Source of the DNA: Annona cherimola
Lineage: Eukaryota; Streptophyta; Magnoliopsida; Magnoliales; Annonaceae
Length of the DNA stretch: 64,000 bases
Direction of reading: 5' to 3'
NCBI GenBank assembly: GCA_030490835.1
Contig: CM059972.1
Span: 89,327,137-89,391,136, forward strand
The notes beneath the pieces are model-generated. The model had not been told where the DNA came from. It did no database searches and saw only the letters and a program-made list of their open reading frames with translations. Position numbers and translations under genes: made by a program. Numbering within the stretch: position 1 is the first letter of the stretch; the number at the start of each line of letters is the position of its first letter. This document shows, piece by piece, positions 22,301-34,196 of this stretch.

Positions 22301-23366
22301 CGATGATGGTTCTATTATTATTGCCACATATATTAATTTTGAACTTATATATTTTAATTTTGGTTGAATTTGATATTAAACTATCTCGTTAATTCGTGTC
22401 CGAGTCAGAGCAGGTCTGGACAGGGTTAAAAATAGAGTTATTTTTGTTTCATTTATTTTTTATATGACAGACCATACAATGTGAATGCTCCAACTCTTAT
22501 ATGTCATTTTGATTAGAAAATGTTCGTTTAAAGAAAATGAAAAAACATATTCATTTTAGTAATTTTTTAAGAAGAGATGGAGGTAAACAACATTTGTGGC
22601 CTCTAAGAAAAAAAATATAGGTCTATTTTAATTATTTCCATAAAGAATATGAAATAAATAACATTTAGTCTTATATTTTAAAGTCTTCTATATCTACATT
22701 GCAAATATATATAAACTTTGAATATATATATATATATATCCCATAAAACTCCATATTCTTATTTTTTTGGAATCTCAAGTAATTACATATTAATGAATAT
22801 TATTATCCATGAAGATTTTATGGAACAATTTATTTATTTTAATCTGGTACTAAAAATTATTTTAATCGAATTCTTAAATAAGTTATACTTGGTTAAAAAC
22901 ATATATAATTATGTATAAATTGTAAAAAAATGCATAGATTCATTTATAAATGCATTAGGATGTAATAATGATAATTTGAGGAGTCATTTATCCTCCTAGG
23001 AATAATATTTTACACAATTTAGATGTTAAATATATGAAATTGAAACTGATATATATTAAATTATTTTATTATATTGATTTTATATATTTTTAAAATGACC
23101 AATGCATATTTTTTATTTAGTTGAAACTTGATTTCTTACTTAACTAAATAATTCTAGACAGATTAGGTAAACTGGATTTTTTTTAAAAGAAGCGTTGGTC
23201 ATTCTTATTAAAATAATTTGAATTTTCATATATTTTAAGGTTATTTGATACCATAAAAATAATTTTTTACAAAAGAAAAATTATCTTTGATGGTGTAAAA
23301 AGGCCAGGTTTTTGAAGGTGTCGGACCGGGCGGGGTCTCGGAAACCCGCGCGGCTTGCACGCCCAC
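22301..23366. other. AT-rich intergenic DNA, no gene seen
   Basis: Low-complexity A/T sequence with a short (TA)n run near 22724-22738. Open frames here are short and compositionally biased. A GC-rich patch (about 23318-23365) precedes the MITE at 23370. Confidence 0.6.
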
Positions 23367-23369
23367 TAA

Positions 23370-23651
23370 GGGTATGTTTGGCAATGCTTAAAAATTCTCA
23401 AGTTAAAACTTTTCAATATAAAACTTTTCATTCTCCGTCACTATCATATTTTTTAATTATTTTTTTCACATTTTCCTATACAACTACTCTGCTTTTCAAT
23501 CATTTCTACACAACTACCCACACAATTAACCTATCTATTTTAACTTTTTCATCTTTACTACTCGTCATTATCCCTATCATATCACATCATTTGACAACTT
23601 TTACTCTTCAAAATTTTTCGTCAAAAGCTTTATCAATTTCCAAACGCACCC
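23370..23651. mobile_element. Tourist-like (PIF/Harbinger-type) MITE
   Basis: The 282-bp element starts GGGTATGTTTGG and ends CCAAACGCACCC, terminal inverted repeats matching at 10 of 12 bases. It is flanked by TAA on both sides (23367-23369, 23652-23654). The 3-bp TWA duplication and this terminus are typical of Tourist MITEs. Related copies occur at 24008-24249, about 26146-26420 and 28200-28435. Confidence 0.75.
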
Positions 23652-23654
23652 TAA

Positions 23655-24004
23655 ATATCTCTTGTTGCTTTATCATTTCGTTTTCTTTTATTTTAAAACT
23701 TTTACATAAAAAACTTTTCATCAAAAGTTTTATCATTTTTCAAATACATCCTTCATCTAAAACATTTTACTATATATAATTATCTTAAATTTTAATTATT
23801 TATTCATATTTTCCTATACAATTATCTTATTTTTCAATAATTTTTACGTAACTACCCATGCAACTAACCAATCGATTTTAACTTATTATTATCATTTTTT
23901 TTATTTTTCATCATTATTCCTGTTATATCGTATAATTTTCTACTAATTTAAAAACTTTTATAAAAAATTTTCTTCAAAAAATTTTATGACTCCAAGCACA
24001 CACT
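23655..24004. mobile_element. Rearranged MITE copy of the same family
   Basis: It shares the motifs TTTTCATCAAAAGTTTTATCA and CACATTTTCCTATACAA-like stretches with its neighbours, and ends CCAAGCACACACTTAA. The left end is not clear. Confidence 0.45.
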
Positions 24005-24007
24005 TAA

Positions 24008-24249
24008 GGGTGTGTTTGTTTAACTAAAATTTTTTCTCATCCTAACTATTTTATTTTTAATTATTTTCTTGTATTTTCCTATACAAGCTATCCTACTTTT
24101 TAATAATTTTTAAACAACTACCTGTACAATCAATAATTTTTTTATTGCTTGTTGTTATTGATATCTTATCACATTATTTATGTCAATTGAAAATTTTTTC
24201 ACCGCAAAGCTTTCAAAAAGAAGTTTTGTCACTCCTCCCTGACACACCC
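24008..24249. mobile_element. Tourist-like MITE copy
   Basis: The 242-bp copy starts GGGTGTGTTTG after TAA and ends CACACCC before TGA, so the right target site has changed. It lies about 200 bp upstream of the R3H gene start and may form part of its upstream region. Confidence 0.55.
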
Positions 24250-24451
24250 TGAATTTTTTTTTTTTTTCTCTCCCCAGACACGCACATGCCTGTCATGAAG
24301 AATATTCCGCGAAGATTTTTCAGAAGTCGTATTATTAGCCATGTTAGAGTAGCGATTCCCCTTCCACGAAGCTTAAATCCTTCTCCGAATCCCTAAAATA
24401 GAGGAAAACGAGCACGGAGCGAAAAACTGGATTTTGACTTTCAATCGAACC

Positions 24452-27400
24452 ATGATGGCTAATCTGGAGAAGAAAGAAGAAACACTTCTAGCCCTTCCAC
24501 ATTTTGGCGCGGAAGGGGGTATACTCCAAATCCTTATTTCAAGCTAACAACTTTCATTTCTTTCTACCCTCATCTTTGTTTCCCTTTGATTTTCATCGTT
24601 ATTCGTATTTAAATTTTTTTAAAAAATGGAAATGGATTAATTGCCAGTACCCTGATTTTGGTCTCGCTGTCAATTTCAGTCGGTTTAAATTTAATGCGCT
24701 TAACAGCAGCTGCTTGGATTGAAATATACGAGTTCTGACGGCTATTACATTTTCATCACGCATTATACGAGGCGTAGATTTGTATATTTTTCTGGAGATT
24801 TATAGTTTGTCGTTTTGTTCTCGGATCTCTCCAGAATTCTTCTGTGCAGTGATGATCTTCCAATTCATTTTATTCCCTGAAATGTTAGTTGATCTTGGAA
24901 TTGTTGTTTCTCCCCTTTTTTGGGTTTTAAAGTCTCCATTTTTCTCTTATTGGGAACTATGAATTGGTGTTTGAAGCATTTGCTGCCTCGTTTCTTGCTG
25001 ACGTGTAGTTTACGGGTCCACCTAGGTCGATTTTTGGTGACTGCCTAGCTCCCTTTGCTGGAACAGTGGGACCCACAAGTTATTGGGCTATGCTAGTTTC
25101 CATCATTGGTAGTCAGGGAGGAGGAACCAAACGAGTTGGTCTAGAACCGTCCCCTCCTTAATTTGAAAGACTTTGTGTTATTTTTCAGGAGAGGGTGTGA
25201 ATTCACACGCGCTATCGCTTGAAAAGAAGATTGACTTTCTTGAGAGCTTGGCCAGCAAGGTAGTTTTATTTCACTACTGGAATATGGATTATGGAGAGAC
25301 ATTCATATGTGGGCATGAGTTGAAACTTTGCACTTATCTGTCTGATTGGGAATTTCGGTGGAAATGGCACATTCGAAACTGGCCCATTCGAAACTGGCCA
25401 TGTATTTTTTTTGTGAACTGTTGTGTAAAGATTGCCTAAAATGATGCAGCCCAGTCTTGTCATGAATTGTGCACAATCAGATTATGGCGTCATTTTTTGT
25501 TCTACATGTCTCATTCTACTGAAGATATTATGATTCTAATTTCTTTCATTGACTAAGGTGGGCCATCAAGTCCCGTATAGATATTCAGCTAGTATTTTTG
25601 TATAAGCAAACATGCAATATCTTATATGGTGATTTTTACATGCAATATAGTTTGAAATTGAATGAAAGGCCAGTCAGAAGCCACTATTTTGAGTTTTTTA
25701 ACAAGCTTTCATGTGCAACTAATTGATTATCGAATCAACTTTTAATAAAGCATCTCCCTTCTCATTTTGGTTAGTTTTTTTATGTGCTGTTCCATATTCA
25801 GCAATAGCAAACTTATTCTTAAGGTTTTAAATTGCATGATTGTTGAGTTAATGAGCATTACCTGAAGTGTGTCTCTTGAATATGTATCTGAGTTCTGAAA
25901 AGTGTCTCTTCAGCATTCTATTGGACATGACCATTAGAGTTAACTTTTGGGTGTTTTTAATATTGACTTTTTAATCAAACATAGACAGTATCAAATATTG
26001 AATTTGTAATACAAATTTTTAATGTTTTTAAATTTTCCTTTTGAAAAAATTGCAAGATTAAGGTTCAAGAATGTAAAGTAAATAGTAAGCGAACTTCCTG
26101 TTTTTCTATTAGCTGACTGCCAGCTCTCGACTTTTGGTATATTTTGGTGTGTTTGGTTGGGCACAAAAGTTTTCAACCAAAACTTTTCAAGCAAAAATTT
26201 TTCACTCTCCATAACTACCATATTTTTTAATTATTTCTTCACATTTTCCTATTCAAACTACCATACTAGTCAATCATTTCCACGCTACTACTAATACAAC
26301 AAACCTATCTATTTTAACTTTATTCTCTTTATACCTCATAATTATCTCTATCATATCACATCATTTTCTATCAATTTGACAACTTTTACACCAAAAATTT
26401 TTCATCAAAAAATTTTATCCCCAATCAATTGTTTGCTTGTCATCTTCCTGTCCAGCTTCTGTATCTTCTTTTCATCTTCCTTTTCCAACAAACTATTCAA
26501 AAGCCTATAAAATTTTCCGAGAGAAAGGGCAAGGGAGCGATGACAATGGAAAACACAAATCTTGAATATGTGCAACCGTTCTCCACCCTCTATGATTTAA
26601 GGAAAGATCAAAAGACTGGCAACTTTTGCTTTTTTCTAAAAAAATGAGTTTTTAAGAATTTACTTGGATATTGTGGCAATCAATAGATAATAAACAAGGG
26701 AAAATAGATTAAGTTGCTTTGGATATGTTCAAAAGCCTATAAAATTTTCCGAGAGAAGGGCAAGGGAGCGATGACAATGGAAAACACAAATCTTGAATAT
26801 GTGCAACCGTTCTCCACCCTCTATGATTTAAGGAAAGATCAAAAGACTGGCAACTTTTGCTTTTTTCTAAAAAAATGAGTTTTTAAGAATTTACTTGGAT
26901 ATTGTGGCAATCAATAGATAATAAACAAGGGAAAATAGATTTAGTTGCTTTGGATATGTTTAATGCAGCTCTAAAATGGCACCGAATAGGAGAACTGAGT
27001 TTATTCAAATCAAAGGCAATAAGAGAATGAGAGGAAAATCTAAAAAGACACGGTAGCAGAAATTAAACAAGATATGAAAAAGATTATTGGAAACTTAGTT
27101 TATGATCATCAATGATGTGCAATGCAATAGAATTCATGTAGCTGACCCTACACAGGTGGGAAATGGTTGATGACAACGACGACGACGAAGATAATGATTT
27201 GGATATTGTAGCAAATTTGTACCACTAATCCTTATAAAAGCTAAGAAATGTTAAAAAATTTTAAATTGGTAGTTGTTTCCCAATGTGGCATTATCCAAGA
27301 ATACTAGAGCTTTTAAATTCCAAAAAAAGAAAAGAACACTAGAGCTTTCTAAAGTCAACCACAATGGGCTTTCTAAAGGATTTCAAAGATCATATGATTT

Positions 27401-30400
27401 ATGATATTTCTTTTGTAGTGAACCATATATTAAGACATGCCATTAGAAAAGTTTTCTTTCCTTCCCTTGGGAGTGTTATTGGTTAGCCTTGAATTATATT
27501 CATTGATTTCAGTTTAGCTTTTTTTTAATTAAGCATGTATTACATTTTTAATTAAGGGATGTTCTCCCATGAAATAGGTTGCAATTGCAACTTTTTAGCT
27601 TTTTATTTTCTTTTGAGTTCTGTTTCTACGAAACCTCAATTCTATGGAACCATATCAATTTTTCCGACCTCAATGATTGATGGGATTGTTATCATTGTGC
27701 ATAGGCTCCATCTAAACATGTGTAAATCAATATAATAAAATGGTTTAATGCTAAATGTGGCCCCATGCGCATCTTTGATAAAACTTGGATTCATAGCTAT
27801 ACAAATTATGCTTAATACAATAGATGAAATGAAGTTTCCATTAATCAACAAGGTGGAAAAAATGGATGGGGTTATGTGAAATTGCTTTTATTGGGCTCCA
27901 AAATGGTTACGTGTAGCCCTTTCCAAAATTTAAGTTTTCGATGTTGATGAAAAATCTATTTCATTCATTGTATTTAACATTATTGGTTTAGCTAGGAGAC
28001 TTTCATCCAAATCAACTATGCGGATAGGACCCATTTATTGAAAAATATATATTCATGTGTAAATTATGAAAAACGTTTAGATTTATTTACTTATATATTA
28101 GAATGTAATGATATTTTATAGAATCATTTATCTATATAGTAATGATATTTTAGAAACGCAACTTTAAAATTGATATTTAACATTAAACTATTTTATTGTG
28201 GGTGTGTTTGATAAAACATAGAAAATTTGAAGTTAAAACCTTTCACTCTCCATAACTATCCTATTTTTTAATCATTTCTTCACATTTTCCTATACGATTA
28301 CCCTACTTTTTAATCATTTCTACACAATTATCTATATAACTAACATATCTATTTTAACTTTATTATCTTTACTCTTTATCATTACCCTTATTATATCACA
28401 TCATTTTCTTTCATTTGGACAACTTTTATACAAAAAAAATATGATGAATGTAATTAAAAAAAATAGATGGAGTTGATTTTCAATTAAGCATGAAGATATT
28501 AAAAATGGAAAGGGTTACATAGAAGAGGGGTTTTATAGAAGCACTCCCGGCTTCTGTCAAACCAAGTTAATAGAAGCATGACTCTTTCTTTATATATTTG
28601 TTTTTGATATGATTTGACACTCTTAATTACTTAACTACCCTTCTTTTTCTATTATTATTTCTACATTCTAATCATTTCCACTTCTTTTTATATAATTACC
28701 TTATCGATATTATCTTTATTCTCTTTACTCTTAATTATTATCCTTATTATATCACAAAATTCACTTTTTTGAAAATTTTCTTGTAAATTTTTTCCCACTT
28801 TTTGAAAATTAATCTCTTACCAAATGGCTAAATATAATTAGGAGAGTAGATTTCATATAGTCATCAAGTTGGCCTAGATCTATGGGTTCTTACCAATATC
28901 AAAATCCACGTTGAAAATATTTTGTTTTATCTAGATAAAAAACAAAAGATCATTTTGATTGAAAACTTTTGTAATGCTGATATTAACAAGTATGATTTTA
29001 AGGAATCAAATGCATATTTGCATTAATTATGAATCATATACAATCTCAATTGAATTTTTTTTTCATAACATAAAAGTATTTATGGAGAAGAATATGATGC
29101 ATGGATTGGATCTAAAGAAAGTTAAGAACTATGAAAAGTAGAAGTTTGCACTTCTCAACTGGTTTCATGGTAGCATTTCCCTTCAATTGTTTTGTATTTT
29201 GAATTAGTTTCTGTTGACAACTGTTGCGCTTCTGGTTTTTCATAGGTTAGCAACAGACGCTCACGCAGGTGGTTAAATGATCGGTTGTTGATCGAGCTTG
29301 TTCCTCGATTGAATGCTGAGGAAATCAGAGGCCTGTTTGCTCCACCTCCATGGGGTAATAATACTCCCCGACAAAATTTGTATGAGCTTCGATAAATTTT
29401 GTCTTCCTTTTCATTGCAGTCCTTTTTAACTTCTTATATGAATGTTAGTGTGATGCTTATTTTATTATCACCAAACCTTATGGTATGGTTACACTAGAAA
29501 AACGTTGGATCACCGCATTTTATATAAGTGTGAAATCCGTATGGGAGTTTAGGGACTTGGGGGCTTATTTATATATTTTTCACAGGAGTGTGTGCTTGTG
29601 TGGATTTCACCTTTTCTTTTGATTACCAGTTTACCATGATATACCTGTAGATAGAAACAAATAGACTTGGTTTTATATCATTCGATTTCTATATACTATT
29701 CTGTGACAATATCTTCACTTTTTTCATAGATGGAAACAAATATACTAGCTTCTGTATAATATATTCATTCTTCACAGGTTAAAATAAATAGACTGGGTTC
29801 TATGTCATTCAATTTCTATATATTATTATGATAATATCTTCACTTTTGCATAAATAGAAATGGATAGACTAGGTTCTATGTCATTCGATTTCTATATATT
29901 ATTGTGATAATATCTTCATTTTTTCATAGATAGATTAAGAAATGACATCTCTTATGTCAATGACACCAGAGGTTCCCTATGAAATGAGGCATGGGGGATT
30001 GAGAGTGTATGTATTTTAATAGAGACTGTTTACATATGGATCTACATGTCCTTACATTCCATTTAGGATCAGGAATAGGTTTAATTGGACCCATCTTTTA
30101 CACATCTGTCACTGTTTAGTTACCATATTAACTTCTTTCGGCTTCGATTGAAATGAGAAATAGGTTCGATTGTAAATTTTTTTTTGGATCTATAAGATAT
30201 TTTCTGGATAATGCAAATAGAAGTAATTTGATGTCTAACTCTGGCCTATACAACACGACTGATAGATAGAAAGATCTCATCTTTGTCGTATGTTCCATAT
30301 ACTAGATAGATATCATATTCATGAAATATGATTCACTTTCAAGATGCCTTGATGGTGAAATGGTAGACACGCGAGACTCAAAATCTTGTGCTATAGAGTG

Positions 30401-33400
30401 TGGAGGTTCAAGTCCTCTTCAAGGCATAATATTGAGAATGCTCATTGGTTTGTTATTTCTTTTTCCTTTTTCCTTTTAGTTTTGTTATTTTTTTCCCCCC
30501 TCCCTTTTTGGGTGGTTTATTGTTGTTTACCATAATCTGTAAAGGTCAGGCTTCATCTGTTCAACAATTTTTATGTTTCTTCAACATTCCTCATGCAACT
30601 ATTTCTTTTCCATTTGTTTTTTTCTTGTAGTTTACTTCCATCTCCTTTTCTTACAGGCGACAATGTACCATTATCTCCATTTTGTATGACAAATGTAAGG
30701 GAGTGGGACGCATACAGAAGTATTGACATGGACAGAGAGGTTTGCTTATCCATCTCATCTAGCATTTAGGAATAAAGTTTTAACATTAAAGTTACCAAGT
30801 TTATCACACACACAGACTTCTGTTCCTGCTGAATATTAAACTGCCATAAATTGTAAAGTTAACACATCATGTTTATAAAATTTGTGGCGGATCAGGACTG
30901 CATACTTCTTCAAAAATGGGAATGGAATAAGCTATCATCAAATGATATAGTCATTATTTCTTCTGTGATCCTTGTTTATATTCCTAATCGTGGTTTATGA
31001 GTGCCAAAGTATAACTCAATTCATTATTACATAATGCATATCTGTTTGGACATCCAAGTGGTCTGGTGCCTGGATTTGATGCTTATTTGTAGCGATTTCT
31101 TGATACAAGGTTTCTTACGCATCCATATTTGTTTTCATCTTTTGCCTTTTGTTTGTTTTCATCTTTTGTCTTTTGTTTGTTTTCATCTTTTGTCTTTTGT
31201 TTGTTTTCAGACATATGCCACATGATAGGGCACAGGAAATGGAAGTGTTTGGGAAAAAGTAGGTTGTTCTAGTATGACCTTGATTAATGTGCGATAGTCA
31301 GTTCATTGTTGAAATCGAACTTGTGCTCAAATTAATTGCAATCAGCTTTATGAGGCATTTCCTTTTTGGAGCCGTTTGCAGTTTCAACTATATACTTCAA
31401 ACATTGTGTCATGCAATTGGAAACTAAAGGTCTCAAGTTAAATCTGATACTATTCTTGGTTTTTCTCTACTGCACAAATGGATTATCTGATATGAGAATT
31501 TAAGATGCCAATGTCTTCAGGATTTAATGAAAAAAGCCGCCTATAGATGCAATTGGTGCACGAGAATGGTTCTCATATCGCATTCCTTTTGAGATGCTTG
31601 TGCATAGATTTCTCATTTTCTTGGATTGCATGTTCTTGAATAGATTCTGTTCATGTTATAGTTTGTTATCTTAGTTAATCAACTTCTATGTTTGAGTTTT
31701 TTGTTTTATTTTGTTTTGTTTTGTTTTTTTTTTGGGAAGATTCATGGTGCTTGGAACCTTCATACTTGATTATGTGATTCTCTTTTACTGTTAATTTAGT
31801 TGAACTTCATATATTTCTGTGATGCGATAAGATTCCCAACTTACGATTGCAAACATGCACATTCCTTAATTGTATCTTTGGTTGCTTGTGCTAGGCAACC
31901 ATGATAGAAGCCCTTTCTTCTACCAGAAGAAAAGACCGTGTTCATACTGACAGGATGGCTGCAGTGAATGCATGGAAGAGAATAGATTGCCGTACAAGAG
32001 AAGCATTAAGGCGCAATTTCCTTCCAGATCTGGTTGAGGGATTTGAGGTATGTTGCAACAAATGGTACAAGTCTGATGTCAATTATCCCCGATATGGGGT
32101 TGGCAAGGATTCCAGTGGCCTGCATTGCCAGAGTATCCTGGTCAGTTTGAGGCTGCTTTCAGACGTGGAATTTAAATCATATCAATGTGTTTGCACATTG
32201 TCTGCGTCTGGTTGGTTCCAATTGGTGTGTTCTTCTCCTGGATGTCTATATTATTTTATAAGCATGGGCATGGTTTAATTTAGTTTTCTGGTTTTACCTA
32301 ATCTTGACCTGAGGAGAACAAAATATTATGGCATCTTTGTTGTTGTATACATATGGGGTTAATGCAGGCCTAGTGATTTTTTGGATAAGTATCAACCTTT
32401 GTTTATCAAAGGCATAATGTTAATATCTTAAACAAGAATACATCGGAAAAAAGTTATTTCATTATCGGTATCTCTGGGTTCGGTTGGATCGAGTGCTAGT
32501 TCTTTAGTTCAGGCATGTCTTAGCATACTTGAATGGAGGTGGGCAGGTTCATGCATCTAGCTTGAATTCTGGTGGAGAAAGGTTCAGGCATAATCTGGTC
32601 TAGTTTCCAGTCCTTATGTGGGTATTCTTGTCTATGGGTTTAAATTACCTAAAATGCCACTAATTTTCAAAAATAAAAAATAAATATCTAAAATACTCCA
32701 AAAATGGTAAAAAATTATACACATATTAAATACACATAGATTAACAATATTGTTAAAAAATTTTCAAAAAAAAATAAAAAAAGGGGTGTATGCGCCCGGG
32801 AGCATGCAGCGCTGCATGCTCCTGGGAGCATACGATCGGGTTCCAGGAAATTCAATATGCGTACTGTTTGCACTGTGGGCTTTGCCCCTTTTGGGATGGA
32901 TGACGAGACTGCGTGCACACGTACACATTCACATGCACACACATGAAGCACAAAACCTTGCCTGAGCCGAATATGGTACCCCAAGCTGGCTGAAGCCCCT
33001 GGTCTGCAGGTTTGGGTATGATAAGCCAAAAGCCAGGTAGGGCTTTAGATATTTCTGAATGGGTTGGTGGTGGTTAAACTCGGCTGAAATTGGTTATGTG
33101 TTACCAGAAGATCTGGTTACGTACCTGGAGGCTGGAATCTGTGTTGTTCTAACTTCTATAATGTTATGTCATAATATTCAATGGAAAAGAGAGCATGAAG
33201 ATAAATCATTCTTGACCCTTCTCTCTGTCAGGTGCGAAGTGACCCAAGAAAAATTCTTTGACAGCACCATGCTATGGTCTGCTTCTTAAGTCAGCAACTC
33301 CACGCTTTATCCTTTCTTTCTTTCTTTCTTTTTTTTTTAAATTGTTTTTCTCTTCTCAACGAGTATGTAGGTACTCTTATTACAATCGAATTTCAAAATT

Positions 33401-34196
33401 TGACTACAATCTGGAGTCGGCAAACCTAGCTGGTTTTGTATGGGCTTGGGTGCCAGGCAGGTTGAATTAGGTTGAGTGGACCTGAGCCTATGTGCAGGAG
33501 CTGCAACTCTCATCTGAAACATGTGCTTGTGCCTTTCGGATTGGTTTTTGTTCTGTGTTATGGCAATCTCAAAATTTTCAACCATTGTAGGACTGCTTAC
33601 GGACATTCATCATGGAGAGTGGAGATGGGGATGTCCTAGTGCTGCATGTCCAAGATGCATTTCATAGATTGTTGCTGCATGGTGTCTGTGAGGTAACACT
33701 TTTGATGCTTTTACCTGATATTATTCCATCTTTCCTCTGTATGTTGATGTGCATTTACATATTGAAAACAATCCTAGCTTTTTCCACATTATTATTTATA
33801 TTTTATTTAAAAAATCAGGTCTCTTTCGTCTTCATTTAGGTAATTTTGATGCTGATAATATCATTACTTCCCATTTTATAGCATTCTTATATGAATTCTT
33901 CCTTCTCAACCCTTTTGATGTCTCTTTTACTGTTTCTACTTTCTAGTTGCTAGCAAGATTCAGAAGTCCCTAGCAGTATACTCCAAGAATTTGTTTGGTG
34001 ATCGGTTTCTAACTTTTAGATTTCCCCTTCTCAGTTCTATGATTTGGTGTCTGTGACTGTCACTGGACCCAAGGAGTCAAAACCAGTGAAGATGACAAGG
34101 ATAAAGAAGAAGAAAGGTGGCCGTCGGGAGGTCCCAAATATGACCCTGACACATTTCTTGAAGTCGGCAAAACAGGGGACAGTCAAGTCTTCCTAG
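24452..34196 (+). CDS. R3H-associated / R3H domain protein, 7 exons, 248 aa
   Basis: Predicted exons: 24452-24518, 25189-25259, 29246-29354, 30657-30739, 31895-32047, 33591-33692 and 34035-34196. All junctions are GT-AG with matching phases and give one open frame of 249 codons including TAG. Residues about 47-150 (SNRRSRRWLNDRLLIELVPR, GLFAPPPWG, WDAYRSIDMDRE, RVHTDRMAAVNAWKRID) match the R3H-associated N-terminal domain. HRLLLHGVCEFY in exon 6 has the R-x3-H core of an R3H fold, which binds single-stranded nucleic acid. The C-terminus has a basic KKKKGGRR patch. A nucleic-acid-binding role is inferred. Start: first of two adjacent ATGs in exon 1, whose phase fits exon 2. Introns 2 (about 4 kb) and 3 hold MITEs, tandem repeats and plastid DNA. 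Exon 1 is the least certain part. Confidence 0.85.
26146..26420. mobile_element. MITE copy in intron 2 of the R3H gene
   Basis: It begins GGTGTGTTTGGTTGG and carries the family interior (CACTCTCCATAACTACCATA, ACATTTTCCTATTC, CTATCATATCACATCATTTT). The right end has decayed. Confidence 0.55.
26496..26958. repeat. Tandem duplication of about 232 bp in intron 2
   Basis: Two copies (26496-26727 and 26728-26958) differ by only a few bases, for example one A fewer in GAGAAAGGG. The unit contains a short open stretch (EYVQPFSTLYDLRKDQKTGN) that is not part of the gene model. Confidence 0.85.
28200..28435. mobile_element. MITE copy in intron 2
   Basis: It begins GGGTGTGTTTGATAA and shares the interior CACTCTCCATAACTATCC and TTCACATTTTCCTATACGAT with the other copies. 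A further diverged copy spans about 28600-28830. Confidence 0.55.
29648..29935. repeat. Imperfect tandem repeat (unit about 80 bp) in intron 3
   Basis: Three to four copies of a unit built on GGTTCTATGTCATTCGATTT, CTATATATTATTGTGATAATAT and CTTCATTTTTTCATAGATAG lie between exon 3 and the plastid-derived insert. Confidence 0.7.
30130..30447 (+). other. Plastid DNA insert (ycf2-trnL-CAA spacer and trnL-CAA) in intron 3
   Basis: The sequence from CTTTCGGCTTCGATTGAAAT through GATAATGCAAATAGAAGTAA to the tRNA, and the following ATAATATTGAGAATGCTCAT, matches what I know of the plastid region beside trnL-CAA. Boundaries are approximate. Several positions differ from the plastid form by C-to-T or G-to-A changes. 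Confidence 0.75.
30346..30426 (+). tRNA. trnL-CAA: Plastid-derived trnL-CAA copy (probably non-functional)
   Basis: This 81-nt sequence folds as a tRNA-Leu with a long variable arm. The acceptor stem is GCCTTGA/TCAAGGC, the anticodon is CAA in the loop CTCAAAA, and the anticodon stem CGAGA/TCTTG contains one G-T pair. Changes relative to the plastid gene include TTCGAGT to TTCAAGT in the T loop. It lies in a nuclear intron as part of a plastid insert, so expression is not expected. Confidence 0.75.
31128..31209 (+). repeat. 24-bp minisatellite in intron 4
   Basis: Three copies and a partial fourth of TTTGTTTTCATCTTTTGTCT+TTTG. It is pyrimidine-rich and ends in TTTTCAG, so it mimics splice acceptors. 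Confidence 0.85.
32640..32833. mobile_element. Half of a Mutator-type foldback MITE with a 46-bp palindromic end
   Basis: 32641-32780 (ACCTAAAATGCCACTAATTT ... AATTTTCAAAAAAAAATAAA) matches the right arm of the element at 63053-63463. It ends in a near-perfect palindrome (32788-32833, two mismatches in 23 paired positions) built on GGAGCATGCAGC. Only one arm remains. It lies in intron 5 of the R3H gene. Confidence 0.6.

Noticed and set aside
30346..30426. Functional nuclear tRNA-Leu gene
   Set aside because: Flanking plastid sequence and decay mutations show it is part of a plastid insert.
33059..33470. Open frames in intron 5 of the R3H gene as an extra exon
   Set aside because: Including them breaks the reading phase between exons 5 and 6, which join cleanly without them, and the sequence is not protein-like.
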